Part shown: positions 1 to 8,716 of the stretch, piece by piece
Numbering within the stretch: the first letter of the stretch is position 1
Layout: each line of letters opens with the position of its first letter
Assembly: GCA_964488865.1 (NCBI GenBank)
Contig: CAZAWR010000013.1
Span: 73,874 to 137,873, forward strand
Origin: MWCO01 sp964488865
GTDB taxonomy: Bacteria; Myxococcota_A; Polyangia; Polyangiales; Polyangiaceae
Length of the DNA: 64,000 nucleotides
Reading direction: 5' to 3'
Made by a program: the position numbers and the translations under genes
Notes under the pieces: model-generated
What the model was told of the DNA's origin: nothing
Databases searched by the model: none
The model's input: only the letters and a program-made list of their open reading frames with translations

Positions 1-2362
1 GGGTTGTTGCGCACCCGCCGCGCGCGACCGCGCCGTCTCTTGCGACGAACGAGTCCACGCCGATCGGCAGGTGCTGAGTTTCTCCGAGTCGCTCGTTGCG
101 GTATTTCGCCTCCACATGGGCGGTTCCCCCGCCCGAGCCAGACGGGGCCGCGACGCAGAACGTCCACAGACCGGGTGCAACGCGTGTGAGGGCCCGGGTC
201 ATGTTCGCTCCGTCTACGTGAAGGCTCATCAACCCGGGGTCGAAGCCATCGGCGATGGAGCCGTCCTCTGTTCTGGTTTCAAGAAAGCCGCAGACCGGCC
301 ACGCCGGGTCGGGGCGGGCGTAGGGGCTGGCGACCACGATCCAGCTGCGCTTTGCGTCGGGCTCGCGGAGTCTGGGTTGCCCGAGCAGCTCGTAGACTTC
401 GCGGGAGGTCTCCACGTCCAGGACGCCGGGGCCCATTTGGAAGGGGTAGGGGACGGCGCCTTCGGGCCACCTGGCGCCCGCTTGGAGCAAGGCCAGAAGC
501 TCGGGGGCGGTCAGCGTGGGATCCATCGAGAGGAGCAACGCGACCGCACCGGCCACAGCCGGGGTGGCCATGGACGTGCCGGAGGCGATGGCGTGATGGG
601 ATCCCACGACCATGCATTCGGTCGAGGTCGCAGGGCATGTCGAGGCGGCGGTTGCGAACATCCCCGTGGGGTTGACGGACGGGGCGGCGTCGCGGCTCAT
701 GGCGGCAGCGACGAAGACTCCGGGTGCTGAGATGTCGGGCTTCGGCAGGCCGATGGGGGTCGGTCCCGAACCGGAGAAGTAGGCCATGCTGTCTTCGATG
801 GGAGGCGCCTGGGAACCGAACCGATCGATCTGCACGCGCGCCCCGTTTGCATCGCGCCAGTCTGTGCGGTTGATGGTTGCGCCCACGGCGATGATCGAGG
901 GGTGTGTGGCTGGCATGTTGACGGTGCCGTGCTTCACAGCCCGGGTGAACATCATGCCCAGACCGCTCGGGCTCACGCCTGCTTCTCCCACGCCCTGCAG
1001 CCACAGCTCTGCGGTTCCGTCTCCCTCCAGCAGGATCGTGATGGGGTCGCTCGTGCTCCAGCCGCCATCGACCAACAGTACGGCGCCTCGGGTGCCTTCA
1101 GGGATTGGACTGCCCTCCCCGCGGACGTCGTTGAGGATGACGGTTTCGACGTCCTTGCCTCCGGAGCGTGTCTTGAAGCTCGCGGTGTTTCCTGGCGTGA
1201 TGGGCTCGACCCAGGTTTCGCCGTTGGGGCCTTCGATGCCCAAGGACAGGCGCTCGTCGTTGCGCCAGGTCAGCCAGACGTAGAGGCTGCCCCGGAGGGT
1301 GGAGCCGGTGGAGACGCTTTGCATGGGAACGCGGACGCGGGTGTGTGGGTACACGCGGGTTTCGGTGTGGATGCCGTAGACCGAGTCCCCCGAGAGGTAC
1401 AAGCCACCGCTGTTGCCGGCGGCCACGACGACGGCGCGCCCGGGCTGGTCCGGTCCGACGAAGGACGCGAGCCCTTGCTCGAGCCATGAGGTGCCGTCGT
1501 GGGGTCCGAAGTCGGCGCCGAGGCTCATGTTGACGACGGCGGGCATGCCCATGGCTTTCGCGCGCTCGAACACGAATCGCGTGGCGAGCAGGGCGTCGGC
1601 ATCGCTGATGTCCTCTGCGCTTCCGCGTGTGACCCTTGCAGCGATGATCGAGGCACCCGGGGCCATGCCCGCGAGGGCGCCTTGATCGGAGCCGAGGCCA
1701 TTGCCGGCGGCGATGGATGCGACGTGTGTCCCGTGGCCCACCGTGTCCCGCGGTTCGTCGGTGCCCACGATGGACTTGATGGCCTGGTCGATGTCGGTGG
1801 CGTCGTAGACGGCGCAGCCGCCCAGCTCCGGGTCGAGGCACCCGAAGTCCTGCTCGACGGCAGCGTGGCGACCGGTTGGTTGTCGCGACAAGTCGAGCAT
1901 CCAAGCGATGCGGGTGGACCCGTCCGAATTTCGAAGGTCGGGGTGCGTGACATCGACACCGGTGTCGATGATGCCTACGACGACCCCCGAGCCGTCGAGT
2001 CCCGTCGTGTTGCGGAAGGCGGACGCGCGTGTCCAGGTGGTGGTTTGGTCGAGGCGCGGACGAAGGGGCGGGTGCCAGCCGAAGTGGACGGTGGGGCGTG
2101 CGGCGACGAAGGCATCGACTTGATCGGGGCGAAGGCGAACACTCGCGAATCCGGGGGCGAGGGGGAGCATCCCGAGGCTTCGGACGTCGGCGTCGCCGGG
2201 GACGAAGGCGTGCAGGGTGATGCGGTCGTCGCCGGAGGATGTGATGGAGGCGTTCGAGAGGCGCAGTCGTGCGATGGTTTCGGCGGGCAGGTCCCCGGCG
2301 GGAGTCTGATGAGCGAAGGCGATGGCGGCGAGAGCGAAAAGGATCGAACGGGGAGGCCGCAT
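1..2362 (-). CDS. Subtilisin-like S8 serine protease, 3' end beyond window
   Basis: Leftward reading frame open from an ATG at 2362 to the window edge, about 787 codons without a stop. The three subtilase motifs are in one frame and order: Asp133 in GVVVGIIDTGVDV, His210 in GHGTHVAS and Ser597 in ASGTSMATPAVAG. The N-terminus (MRPPRSILFALAAIAFA) is a signal peptide, so the enzyme is exported. About 190 residues follow the catalytic Ser before the edge. The long spacing between His and Ser implies an insert such as a PA-like domain, which I did not identify. It is divergent from the lipoprotein gene at 2486 across about 120 bp. The protease family is certain; substrate and total length are unknown. 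Confidence 0.93.
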   Translation of the reverse strand, partial: MRPPRSILFALAAIAFAHQTPAGDLPAETIARLRLSNASITSSGDDRITLHAFVPGDADVRSLGMLPLAPGFASVRLRPDQVDAFVAARPTVHFGWHPPLRPRLDQTTTWTRASAFRNTTGLDGSGVVVGIIDTGVDVTHPDLRNSDGSTRIAWMLDLSRQPTGRHAAVEQDFGCLDPELGGCAVYDATDIDQAIKSIVGTDEPRDTVGHGTHVASIAAGNGLGSDQGALAGMAPGASIIAARVTRGSAEDISDADALLATRFVFERAKAMGMPAVVNMSLGADFGPHDGTSWLEQGLASFVGPDQPGRAVVVAAGNSGGLYLSGDSVYGIHTETRVYPHTRVRVPMQSVSTGSTLRGSLYVWLTWRNDERLSLGIEGPNGETWVEPITPGNTASFKTRSGGKDVETVILNDVRGEGSPIPEGTRGAVLLVDGGWSTSDPITILLEGDGTAELWLQGVGEAGVSPSGLGMMFTRAVKHGTVNMPATHPSIIAVGATINRTDWRDANGARVQIDRFGSQAPPIEDSMAYFSGSGPTPIGLPKPDISAPGVFVAAAMSRDAAPSVNPTGMFATAASTCPATSTECMVVGSHHAIASGTSMATPAVAGAVALLLSMDPTLTAPELLALLQAGARWPEGAVPYPFQMGPGVLDVETSREVYELLGQPRLREPDAKRSWIVVASPYARPDPAWPVCGFLETRTEDGSIADGFDPGLMSLHVDGANMTRALTRVAPGLWTFCVAAPSGSGGGTAHVEAKYRNERLGETQHLPIGVDSFVARDGAVARGGCATT

Positions 2363-2485
2363 GGGAGGAAGGGTGCCTTGCCTGGAGGGGCGGGGCAAGT
2401 CGGGCGATGCGAGGTCTGGTGGTGACGCTTCGCGGTGAGCTGTCTGGTCGATCGTGCCCAAGGGAAGCTGGTGTGAGGCAGGCAG

Positions 2486-4591
2486 ATGGTCCAAGATTCT
2501 TGCGTGCGAAATCCTCGCGATGCCCAGGGACGCTGGCTGCACGTGGCCGTGGCTGCGACCGTCTGGGCGTGCAACTCGGACGTCGTGGATTCGGAGACTG
2601 AGGGGCCTGCGGACGCGGGCATTCATCAAGAGTCGTCGGCTGCGGATGGTTTGGTGGCGGATGTGCCGGCGATCGATGCACCCGGGGAGGCGCAGCGGGA
2701 CGGTACTGTGCCCGGCGATGGGGGAAACGAAGATGGCGACGTGGGTGACGCGACGGTCGACGGGGTCATGCCGGAGCCCACGCCGACACCGGTCCTGTGG
2801 CTCGATTGGGAGGGATGGCAGGCGGACGGCGGTGCCGTGGCCAACGTCTCCCTGGACGACGGACGCGGGTTGGTGTTCGACGGGAACGGGGACGTTGCGT
2901 TGTCGGAGGCTGCCGTGTCCGAGCCGACGTTCTCGGGGCCGTTCACGCTGATGGCGGAGGTGCAAGTGCAGGGGCGACCCTACTTGCGCGACGCGGTGGT
3001 GTCGAAGTGGGAGATGACGGGCGACCAACGCTCGTACGAGTTCGGGATCGAGCGAACCCAGTTTCCGTACGTGATGCTCAGCGGAGACGGGGCGTGGGGG
3101 GAGGATGCGCTCGAGCTCGTGGGAACGCGCCAGGTGAAACTTGGCCGGACGTGCATGGTTGCGGCTGTGTTCGAGCCTGGGGTTCGCGTTGCGTTGTACG
3201 TGAACGGCCAGCTGACGGGCGAGACGACGGATGGGGTTCCTCTCTCCGTGCACGCGGGCGAAGCCGAGGTGACGATTGGCAACCGCACCGGGGGTGGCGG
3301 AGGTGTCGAGGGCATCGTTGGGGATGTCCTGTGGTTCGATCAGGCGCTGTCCACGACCCAGGTGTCGTCGTGGGCTTCTTCTCTGGGGCGTGGTGACGCG
3401 CTCGATGCGCTTCCACCGGTGCGGGCGATCACACGTCCTCCGGGGTTTCACTGGTTCGGCTACTACGACAAGCTGCAGTTCGACCCGACGGGCCGTTACG
3501 TGCTCGGGATGAAGGTCGACTTCGAGGGGCGTTCCCCGGAGCCGGAGGACGTCATCCAGATCGGCATGGTTGACCTGCACAACGGGGATGCGTGGGTTCC
3601 TCTTGGCAACAGCACCGCATGGAGTTGGCAACAAGGCTGTATGCTCCAGTGGCGGCCTGGATCGTCGACGGAGGTGATGTGGAACGACAGGGAGGGCAAC
3701 GGCGATGCTGCGCACTTCGTGACGCGCATCATGAACATCCAGACGGGTGTCATGCGCACGCTTCCGAGGGCCGTGCACCACGTCAGCCCTGACGGCTCGT
3801 TCGCCATCGGCAGCGACTTCGCGCGCTGGGGGCACATGCGTGTGGGCTATGGCTACGTGGGCGTGAAGGACCCTTACGAGGACGAGCTAGCACCGGCCGG
3901 GTCGACCATTTACCGTATGGACTTGGACACCGGTGAGGTGAAGGACCTGTTCGATCTTGCGACCATCGCCGCCTTCCCGCACCCGACGCTGGATCTCTCT
4001 TCCGCGAAGCACTTCTTCAGTGTGATCCAGGTCAGCGACAGCGCGCAGAGGTTCCTCTTCTTTCACCGATGGATGGACGGTGGGATGGGGACGCGCGTGT
4101 TCACGTCGTCGGTCGACGGGACCGAGTTGCGGGTGCTTACCCACGACGGGGGGCTGAGCCACATGGACTGGAACGGGGACGACGACGTTCTCATCTACGG
4201 GATCGGGCGGGGTTCTTACGATCTGTATACGGACGAGCCGGGGGGCGGGTACGCGGGGACGCTGTTGTCCCAGCGTAACGGACACCAGAGCTACCTACCG
4301 GGCTACGACTGGCTGTTGACGGACACGTACACGGACGCGAGGCGCGACCAGCACGTGTACCTGTACGACATCCTCGGTGACGAGATTTTCGTGCTGGGGT
4401 CGTTCTTCTCTCCTGCGGGTTACGTGGGAGAGCACCGGTGCGATCCGCACGCGCGGTTGAGCCCCGACGCCACCAAGGCGGTGATTGATTCGGCGCACGA
4501 CGGCGGTCGTCAGATGTACCTCATCGACTTCGAGGGGATTGCGGGAGCGGGATCGGTCACGTTCCCTCCAGGGGTCGAGAAGGAACGATGA
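2486..4591 (+). CDS. Secreted LamG-like plus beta-propeller lipoprotein
   Basis: 701 codons from the ATG; a GTG at 2504 would give a shorter and more typical signal ending at a lipobox-like VWAC. An acidic Asp/Glu/Pro linker follows to about residue 100. Residues about 100-300 look like a concanavalin/LamG sandwich (FTLMAEVQVQGRPYLRDAVV; EVTIGNRTGG). Residues about 310-695 look like a TolB-type propeller with repeated strands such as HWFGYYDKLQFDPTGRYVLG and HVSPDGSFAIGSDF. A surface carbohydrate-related or structural role is plausible, but no catalytic motif is visible. It is transcribed away from the subtilase and converges on the small gene at 4601. Confidence 0.75.
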   Translation: MVQDSCVRNPRDAQGRWLHVAVAATVWACNSDVVDSETEGPADAGIHQESSAADGLVADVPAIDAPGEAQRDGTVPGDGGNEDGDVGDATVDGVMPEPTPTPVLWLDWEGWQADGGAVANVSLDDGRGLVFDGNGDVALSEAAVSEPTFSGPFTLMAEVQVQGRPYLRDAVVSKWEMTGDQRSYEFGIERTQFPYVMLSGDGAWGEDALELVGTRQVKLGRTCMVAAVFEPGVRVALYVNGQLTGETTDGVPLSVHAGEAEVTIGNRTGGGGGVEGIVGDVLWFDQALSTTQVSSWASSLGRGDALDALPPVRAITRPPGFHWFGYYDKLQFDPTGRYVLGMKVDFEGRSPEPEDVIQIGMVDLHNGDAWVPLGNSTAWSWQQGCMLQWRPGSSTEVMWNDREGNGDAAHFVTRIMNIQTGVMRTLPRAVHHVSPDGSFAIGSDFARWGHMRVGYGYVGVKDPYEDELAPAGSTIYRMDLDTGEVKDLFDLATIAAFPHPTLDLSSAKHFFSVIQVSDSAQRFLFFHRWMDGGMGTRVFTSSVDGTELRVLTHDGGLSHMDWNGDDDVLIYGIGRGSYDLYTDEPGGGYAGTLLSQRNGHQSYLPGYDWLLTDTYTDARRDQHVYLYDILGDEIFVLGSFFSPAGYVGEHRCDPHARLSPDATKAVIDSAHDGGRQMYLIDFEGIAGAGSVTFPPGVEKER

Positions 4592-4600
4592 CTTCGTTCG

Positions 4601-4978
4601 TCAATGGGGCCAGGCGATCATCCCGAGCAGGGCAGCGATCAGGACGATGATCCCCAGGGCCGGTCCGACGAGCACGAGCAGGCCGAGGCGGTTCCATCGG
4701 ATCGCTTCTGCGGTCGGCGCGGGGGCGTCCAACTCGGAAGTCGTTGCACCGTCTATCTCGAGACGACAGCTCGTGAAGCCGTGCTGGACGATACGGGCGT
4801 TGCGATCGCCGATGCGGAAGTGTTTCTCCACGCCCGGCCACTTCACCCCTACCAGCCACCGCTTCTGCTCGACCCCGTCGACCACGACCAAACCGCCGCC
4901 CGTGGAGAGCAAGTCCCAGCTCACGACCACGTCGTGACGTCGTTCCCCATGCACCACGGACCAGCGTTTGGTGAGCAC
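4601..4978 (-). CDS. Small protein with beta-rich domain and C-terminal membrane helix
   Basis: 125 residues. The N-terminal 85 residues are strand-rich (VVVSWDLLSTGGGLVVVDG, WLVGVKWPGVEKHFRIG, FTSCRLEIDG). That order of a GGxxVVVDG strand, a Trp-containing strand and an LEIDG strand vaguely recalls the FAIM1 fold, which is only a guess. Residues about 97-122 (GLLVLVGPALGIIVLIAALL) form one transmembrane helix, so the protein is probably tail-anchored. It is the last gene of the leftward run DedA, lipoprotein, thioesterase, with a 31 bp gap. Function unknown. Confidence 0.6.
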   Translation of the reverse strand: MLTKRWSVVHGERRHDVVVSWDLLSTGGGLVVVDGVEQKRWLVGVKWPGVEKHFRIGDRNARIVQHGFTSCRLEIDGATTSELDAPAPTAEAIRWNRLGLLVLVGPALGIIVLIAALLGMIAWPH

Positions 4979-5009
4979 GCAGCGAGTCTACGCGCCTTGA
5001 TTTTGAGGG

Positions 5010-5501
5010 TCAACGAGGCGGGTCGCCGGCGTTGGGGACGTCGATCGGGACGGACTCTCCGCAGGAGGACAGCTTCTCTCGGAGCGCAGGAGGGATCTTC
5101 TTGAGGCGGAGGTTGCTGGCGACGCACGCGTGGATGGTGCGGCCTTCGGCGATCAGGCGGGCGCCTCCCTCGGCCGCGTCGTCTTCCACCACGGCGCGGT
5201 AGGCGAACTCCATCGACACGTGCTTCATTTCCGCGAGTCGCACGTCGATCCTCAAGGTGTCGTCGAACCGGGCGGCGCTCCGGTACCACACCTGGGACTC
5301 GACCACGGCGAGGTTCAGGTCCGGTCCGTTCATCGTGGCCTGGGTGATCCCGCGTCGTCGGAACCACTCGATGCGGGCGTTCTCGAAGTAGCGCAAGTAG
5401 TTCGCGTGGTGCACCACCCCCATGGGGTCAGCATCGTAGAAGGGGACCCACACGTGCACGCGGGACGTTTGCCGTTCGATCGATGTTGGGTCGTCACTCA
5501 T
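5010..5501 (-). CDS. Hotdog-fold acyl-CoA thioesterase (YbgC/4HBT family)
   Basis: 163 residues from the ATG giving MSDDPTS; an in-frame upstream start at 5516 adds five residues. The signature FYDADPMGVVHHANYLRYFE carries the family's active-site Asp followed by the HxNY segment, and the rest matches a single hotdog domain (WFRRRGI, YRSAARFDDTLRIDVRL). It should hydrolyse acyl-CoA or similar thioesters in the cytoplasm. YbgC proteins are often linked to the Tol-Pal system, but no tol genes are visible here. The gene lies 11 bp downstream of the lipoprotein gene in a leftward operon. Confidence 0.9.
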   Translation of the reverse strand: MSDDPTSIERQTSRVHVWVPFYDADPMGVVHHANYLRYFENARIEWFRRRGITQATMNGPDLNLAVVESQVWYRSAARFDDTLRIDVRLAEMKHVSMEFAYRAVVEDDAAEGGARLIAEGRTIHACVASNLRLKKIPPALREKLSSCGESVPIDVPNAGDPPR

Positions 5502-5512
5502 GGCCCATCCTC

Positions 5513-6775
5513 TCACTCGCTTTCCAGTGTCTGCCTCTGGCGCGAGGAAGGGTGAACGATTTCTCTTGCCATGACCCCAAGGTCCCGCTCGAACTGCCGT
5601 TGAAGCTTTCCTCCGGAGAAGGTGTACGCCCTCAGTTGGCCCGGTTTGCGAGAGTTCCCCGCATCCAGGACGTAGATGCGTTCGTCGACCACCAGCATGT
5701 CGTCACATCGGCCGCTCGCGTCGAGCGTCTCTGCTTTGGCCCCTTTGGGAAGGTCCGGCGGCAACGTCAAAATTCCTCGCGCGGAGGCGCACACAAGGAT
5801 GCGATCGCCGGCGATTCCCACGGCTCGCCAGCTCGTCATGTCCGCTCCAGCCAGGACCGTCTTCTCCTTGCCGTCCGTGGACGTCGATTCGTCTGCCCGG
5901 CCCCGCTGCTTCAACTCCGCTTCCCCCACGCTGAAGAGTTGGAGGCCCTGACTTTCTCCGCCCCTGTACCCCTCGTAGGTCATCGCCAGCAACCATCCGT
6001 CTGCGAGCACGGCCTCGCCGTACACGCCATTCGTCAGCGTCCCGAGGTTGCTTGTGTACTTCGGGCGGAGGGAGCCATCCGTCTCGAGGTGGTACACGAA
6101 TGCGAACTTGGGCATGACCCAATCGTCGACGCCCACGACCACCTGCCTGTCCCAGGCGAACGTGTCAATCGGCTTGGACGCCGGCTTGTCGTAGCTGTGC
6201 ACGGTCTTGCGCCCCGGTGGCTGCGTCTTGAAGTCGAAGACCTCGACCTTTCCTGTGAAGGCGACCAGACAGCGGTCACCCATCGCCAGAATGGCGGAGG
6301 GGTCCTCGGCACCAAGGTCAACTTGTCGTGGCGTGTCCGAGGGCTTGGTGGGATCGAGCCATTGAACGGAGCGACGGACACTGCTGTCGGCGCCCTCGGC
6401 GGATCGGTCCAAGCGCACCCTGCAGATCTCTGGGCGCGAAGGGAGCATGGCGGCCAGCAGCGAGGTTTCCTGCTGCGCCGCGACGAACACATCGACCTTC
6501 TCGTCCGAAGCGATGCGCAATTCCTGAATGCCGTCTACGGTGTCGATGGCCACGAAGCCGGTTGCGTCAGGCTCGAGGATACGAGCGGGGCGGAGCGTCT
6601 TGGGTCCGGGCTCGGTGGTCGTCGGTCCGGACTGGGCGGGGTTCGGCCCCGACTCGGGTCCTGCTCGGCCGCACGGGCACCCCGGCAACGTGCCCAAGAC
6701 GGTGATCAAGATGAACCCGAGCATGGGGTGGCGAAGCACTCGTCGCGGCGTGTTGATGTCGGCTTTGCGGGTCAT
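5513..6775 (-). CDS. Lipoprotein, probable beta-propeller
   Basis: 420 residues. The start is the ATG at 6775, whose ATGA overlaps the stop of the upstream DedA gene. The signal MTRKADINTPRRVLRHPMLG and hydrophobic core end at the lipobox LPGC. The mature protein begins with a Gly/Pro/Thr linker, then repeats of the type LAMGDRCLVAFTGKVEVFDF and VLADGWLLAMTYEG, which suggest propeller blades reading numeric status values. No enzyme motif is seen. The overlap with DedA implies translational coupling, so its role may be linked to membrane homeostasis; that is inference. Confidence 0.7.
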   Translation of the reverse strand: MTRKADINTPRRVLRHPMLGFILITVLGTLPGCPCGRAGPESGPNPAQSGPTTTEPGPKTLRPARILEPDATGFVAIDTVDGIQELRIASDEKVDVFVAAQQETSLLAAMLPSRPEICRVRLDRSAEGADSSVRRSVQWLDPTKPSDTPRQVDLGAEDPSAILAMGDRCLVAFTGKVEVFDFKTQPPGRKTVHSYDKPASKPIDTFAWDRQVVVGVDDWVMPKFAFVYHLETDGSLRPKYTSNLGTLTNGVYGEAVLADGWLLAMTYEGYRGGESQGLQLFSVGEAELKQRGRADESTSTDGKEKTVLAGADMTSWRAVGIAGDRILVCASARGILTLPPDLPKGAKAETLDASGRCDDMLVVDERIYVLDAGNSRKPGQLRAYTFSGGKLQRQFERDLGVMAREIVHPSSRQRQTLESE

Positions 6776-7479
6776 CCTGCCTCCTCGCGCGCGGTCCTGC
6801 GTTCGCGCATCTTCACGTACAGAAAGAAGAGCAGGAACACGACGACCGCACCTACCACGAAGCCCGCTCCGACCCTTCCCGCGATGCGGTGCAGCCACTC
6901 GGCCCCGTAGTGAGAGGCCAGCGTGCCGAGCGTCATCCAGACCGGAACGGTCACCAAGCAGCCGACGAAGTCGAAGAACACGAACTTCCACAGCTTCACG
7001 CGCATGGTTCCCGCGGTGAAGAAGGTCACGAAGCGAACGCCCGCCACCTGCCTACCCAGAAACACGGTGAAGCTGCCGTAGGAGTCGAACCACCTCTGCA
7101 CCCTCGCGATCCGAGCATCGGTGAGGGCGCGGCGCAGGAACTTGGCGCGATCGCGAAGACCGAACCCGTACTTGCGGCCCATCCAGTACGCGACGAGGTC
7201 TCCGGCCAGGATGGCTGTCACGACCATTCCGAAGGACGACAGGTACTGGGAGAAGATGAACTGGTCGTGGCACTGCTTGTAGGTAGTGAACCCGGTGATG
7301 GTCAACGGCACGTCTTCGGGAAGGGGAAGGCCGACGCCGGACAAGAAGAGTACGACCAGCACGGTGACCCAGATGAGACCTCGATGATCGAGGTTCCACT
7401 GAGGGTCGAACGCGGAATCCACGAGGCTCGCCATCCAATCCTGGCTGGCGGCTGTGGCTAGGATGACATACACGGGCAT
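6772..7479 (-). CDS. DedA-family membrane protein
   Basis: About 235 residues from the ATG giving MPVYVIL; a TTG at 7509 would extend it by ten. It shows the DedA (SNARE-associated) pattern: an N-terminal re-entrant segment (GVGLPLPEDVPLTI), then AGDLVAYWMGRKYGFGL, then VFLGRQVAGVRFVTFFTAGT, and C-terminal helices ending FLLFFLYVKMRERR. DedA proteins are inner-membrane lipid transporters or scramblases involved in undecaprenyl-phosphate recycling and membrane charge balance. First gene of a four-gene leftward operon. The final residues are charged, so the C-terminus is cytosolic. Confidence 0.85.
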   Translation of the reverse strand: MPVYVILATAASQDWMASLVDSAFDPQWNLDHRGLIWVTVLVVLFLSGVGLPLPEDVPLTITGFTTYKQCHDQFIFSQYLSSFGMVVTAILAGDLVAYWMGRKYGFGLRDRAKFLRRALTDARIARVQRWFDSYGSFTVFLGRQVAGVRFVTFFTAGTMRVKLWKFVFFDFVGCLVTVPVWMTLGTLASHYGAEWLHRIAGRVGAGFVVGAVVVFLLFFLYVKMRERRTAREEAG

Positions 7480-7754
7480 CGGCTTAGTGCAAACCAAGCC
7501 CAAGCGCAATTTGGGGATCTGGAACCCAGATCCGGAGGCACGGCGCGTGCTCCCCGAGCCACAATCCCCTTGCTGTCTCGGCTAAGGCCCCCATCCCACC
7601 CGCCGTCGGCCGTCGTCGGGGGAAGGAGCCCTCGCACGCGCCGCCCACCTCATGGGTGGCAGGCCGCCTTGCCATTCGTGGAGCAAGATCCAGAGCTTGC
7701 TCTCCCAGCCCGTCGCTTCGCCCCGGATCAAGGTGGAACGTCGGGCTGATCGAT

Positions 7755-7990
7755 CCCCCGGAGGCAATCCACCGAGCGTGCATGGTGCGATTCCGCCCCA
7801 TCATGATGACCACCATGGCCGCGCTGTTCGGCACTCCCGATCGCACTCGGCGTCGGTGCCGGCGCTGAGTCACGCCAACCCTTGGGCCTGGCCGGTCGGC
7901 GGCCTCGTCTTCTCACACGCTCTACATCACGCCCGTGTTTTGCGTGTACATGGAGCGTTTGCAGGGGTGGGTATCGCGTCGCGGTTTTCT
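7755..7990 (+). pseudogene. Remnant of an RND (AcrB/HAE1-type) efflux pump C-terminus
   Basis: Three reading frames in succession encode consecutive pieces of the conserved RND C-terminus. Frame 3 (7755-7832) gives EAIHRACMVRFRPIMMTTMA. From 7834 frame 1 gives LPIALGVGAGAESRQPLGLA. Frame 2 then gives VGGLVFSHAL, and frame 3 from 7920 gives LYITPVFCVYMERLQGW. The order and spacing match the end of MdtB/AcrB-type pumps. At least three frameshifts in about 170 bp and loss of the first ~900 residues show it is dead. The remnant fills most of the gap between dedA and the methyltransferase gene; 7480-7755 holds nothing else I can support. Confidence 0.85.
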
Positions 7991-8017
7991 ACGACATGAA
8001 GGGGAAGCGACGAGGAC

Positions 8018-8629
8018 CTACTTGCGGAGCGCGCGGAGGACGTAGTGGTCGGGGTAGCACGGCAAGGCCTCGAGGTCTCCGAACCCGGCGTGGGACAGGT
8101 AGCGGCAGACCTCCTCGGGCGGCACTCGATGGTCTCGTGGTGGTCCATGGTCGGTGCTGCCGTCGGGATGCCAATCCACGATCAGGGCCATTCCCCCCGG
8201 GACCAGGAGGCGTGCGACGGCTTCGAACAGCGCTTGTCGGTCCGGCACTTCGTGGACGACGTTCGCCATCAGTGCGCGGTCGACGCTTCCTTGTTCCATG
8301 CGCTGCAGGGCTTCGACGGAACCGGTGAGCTTCTCGATGGGGGCGACGTCGAGGCCGGGAAGCTTGGCCTCGAGGTGGACGTGCATGACGGACTGGGTGT
8401 CGACGGCGTAGACCTTCCCGCCGGAGCCGAGCGTTCGGAGGCGCTGGGCGATGGGGACGGCGTAGTAGCCGGTGCCTGCGCCGAAATCGAGCACGCGGTC
8501 CCCTGCAGAGAGCGAGAGGGCGTTCACGATGGCCTCGGGTGGCTGGCGCTCCAACCGAGAGGGGTCGTCGAGCCTGGCTGCGGCCTCGGCGGGGAAAAGG
8601 CGATCGTGGTGGTGGTGGTCGTGATGCAT
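8018..8629 (-). CDS. Class I SAM-dependent methyltransferase, His-rich N-terminus
   Basis: 203 residues from the ATG giving MHHDHHHHDRLFP; an upstream ATG at 8707 adds 26 residues of low-complexity character. Motif I is RVLDFGAGTGYYAVPIA (about residues 45-61), the acidic ribose-binding residue lies in KVYAVDTQ, and a post-motif reads ALMANVVHEVPDR. The final helix-strand pair is RYLSHAGFGDLEALPCY. Its substrate cannot be read from sequence. The leading histidine cluster could bind metal; similar clusters occur in thiol or metalloid methyltransferases, but I would not assign one. It is divergent from the DctP-like gene. Confidence 0.85.
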   Translation of the reverse strand: MHHDHHHHDRLFPAEAAARLDDPSRLERQPPEAIVNALSLSAGDRVLDFGAGTGYYAVPIAQRLRTLGSGGKVYAVDTQSVMHVHLEAKLPGLDVAPIEKLTGSVEALQRMEQGSVDRALMANVVHEVPDRQALFEAVARLLVPGGMALIVDWHPDGSTDHGPPRDHRVPPEEVCRYLSHAGFGDLEALPCYPDHYVLRALRK

Positions 8630-8716
8630 GGGGCGAGCCTCGGGCCAGTCGGTGGGATTGTCCAGGGGGGGATGATTCTGCTGGGCGGGTTGCACGATCC
8701 GCGTCACGATTCAAGC

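Noticed and set aside
1098..2681. 527-codon leftward frame overlapping the subtilase in another frame
   Set aside because: Arg/Pro-rich and motif-free; the subtilase catalytic triad is in a different frame.
8045..8716. N-terminal extension of the DctP-like protein back to 8045
   Set aside because: It runs antisense through the methyltransferase gene; the signal peptide begins at the GTG at 8717.
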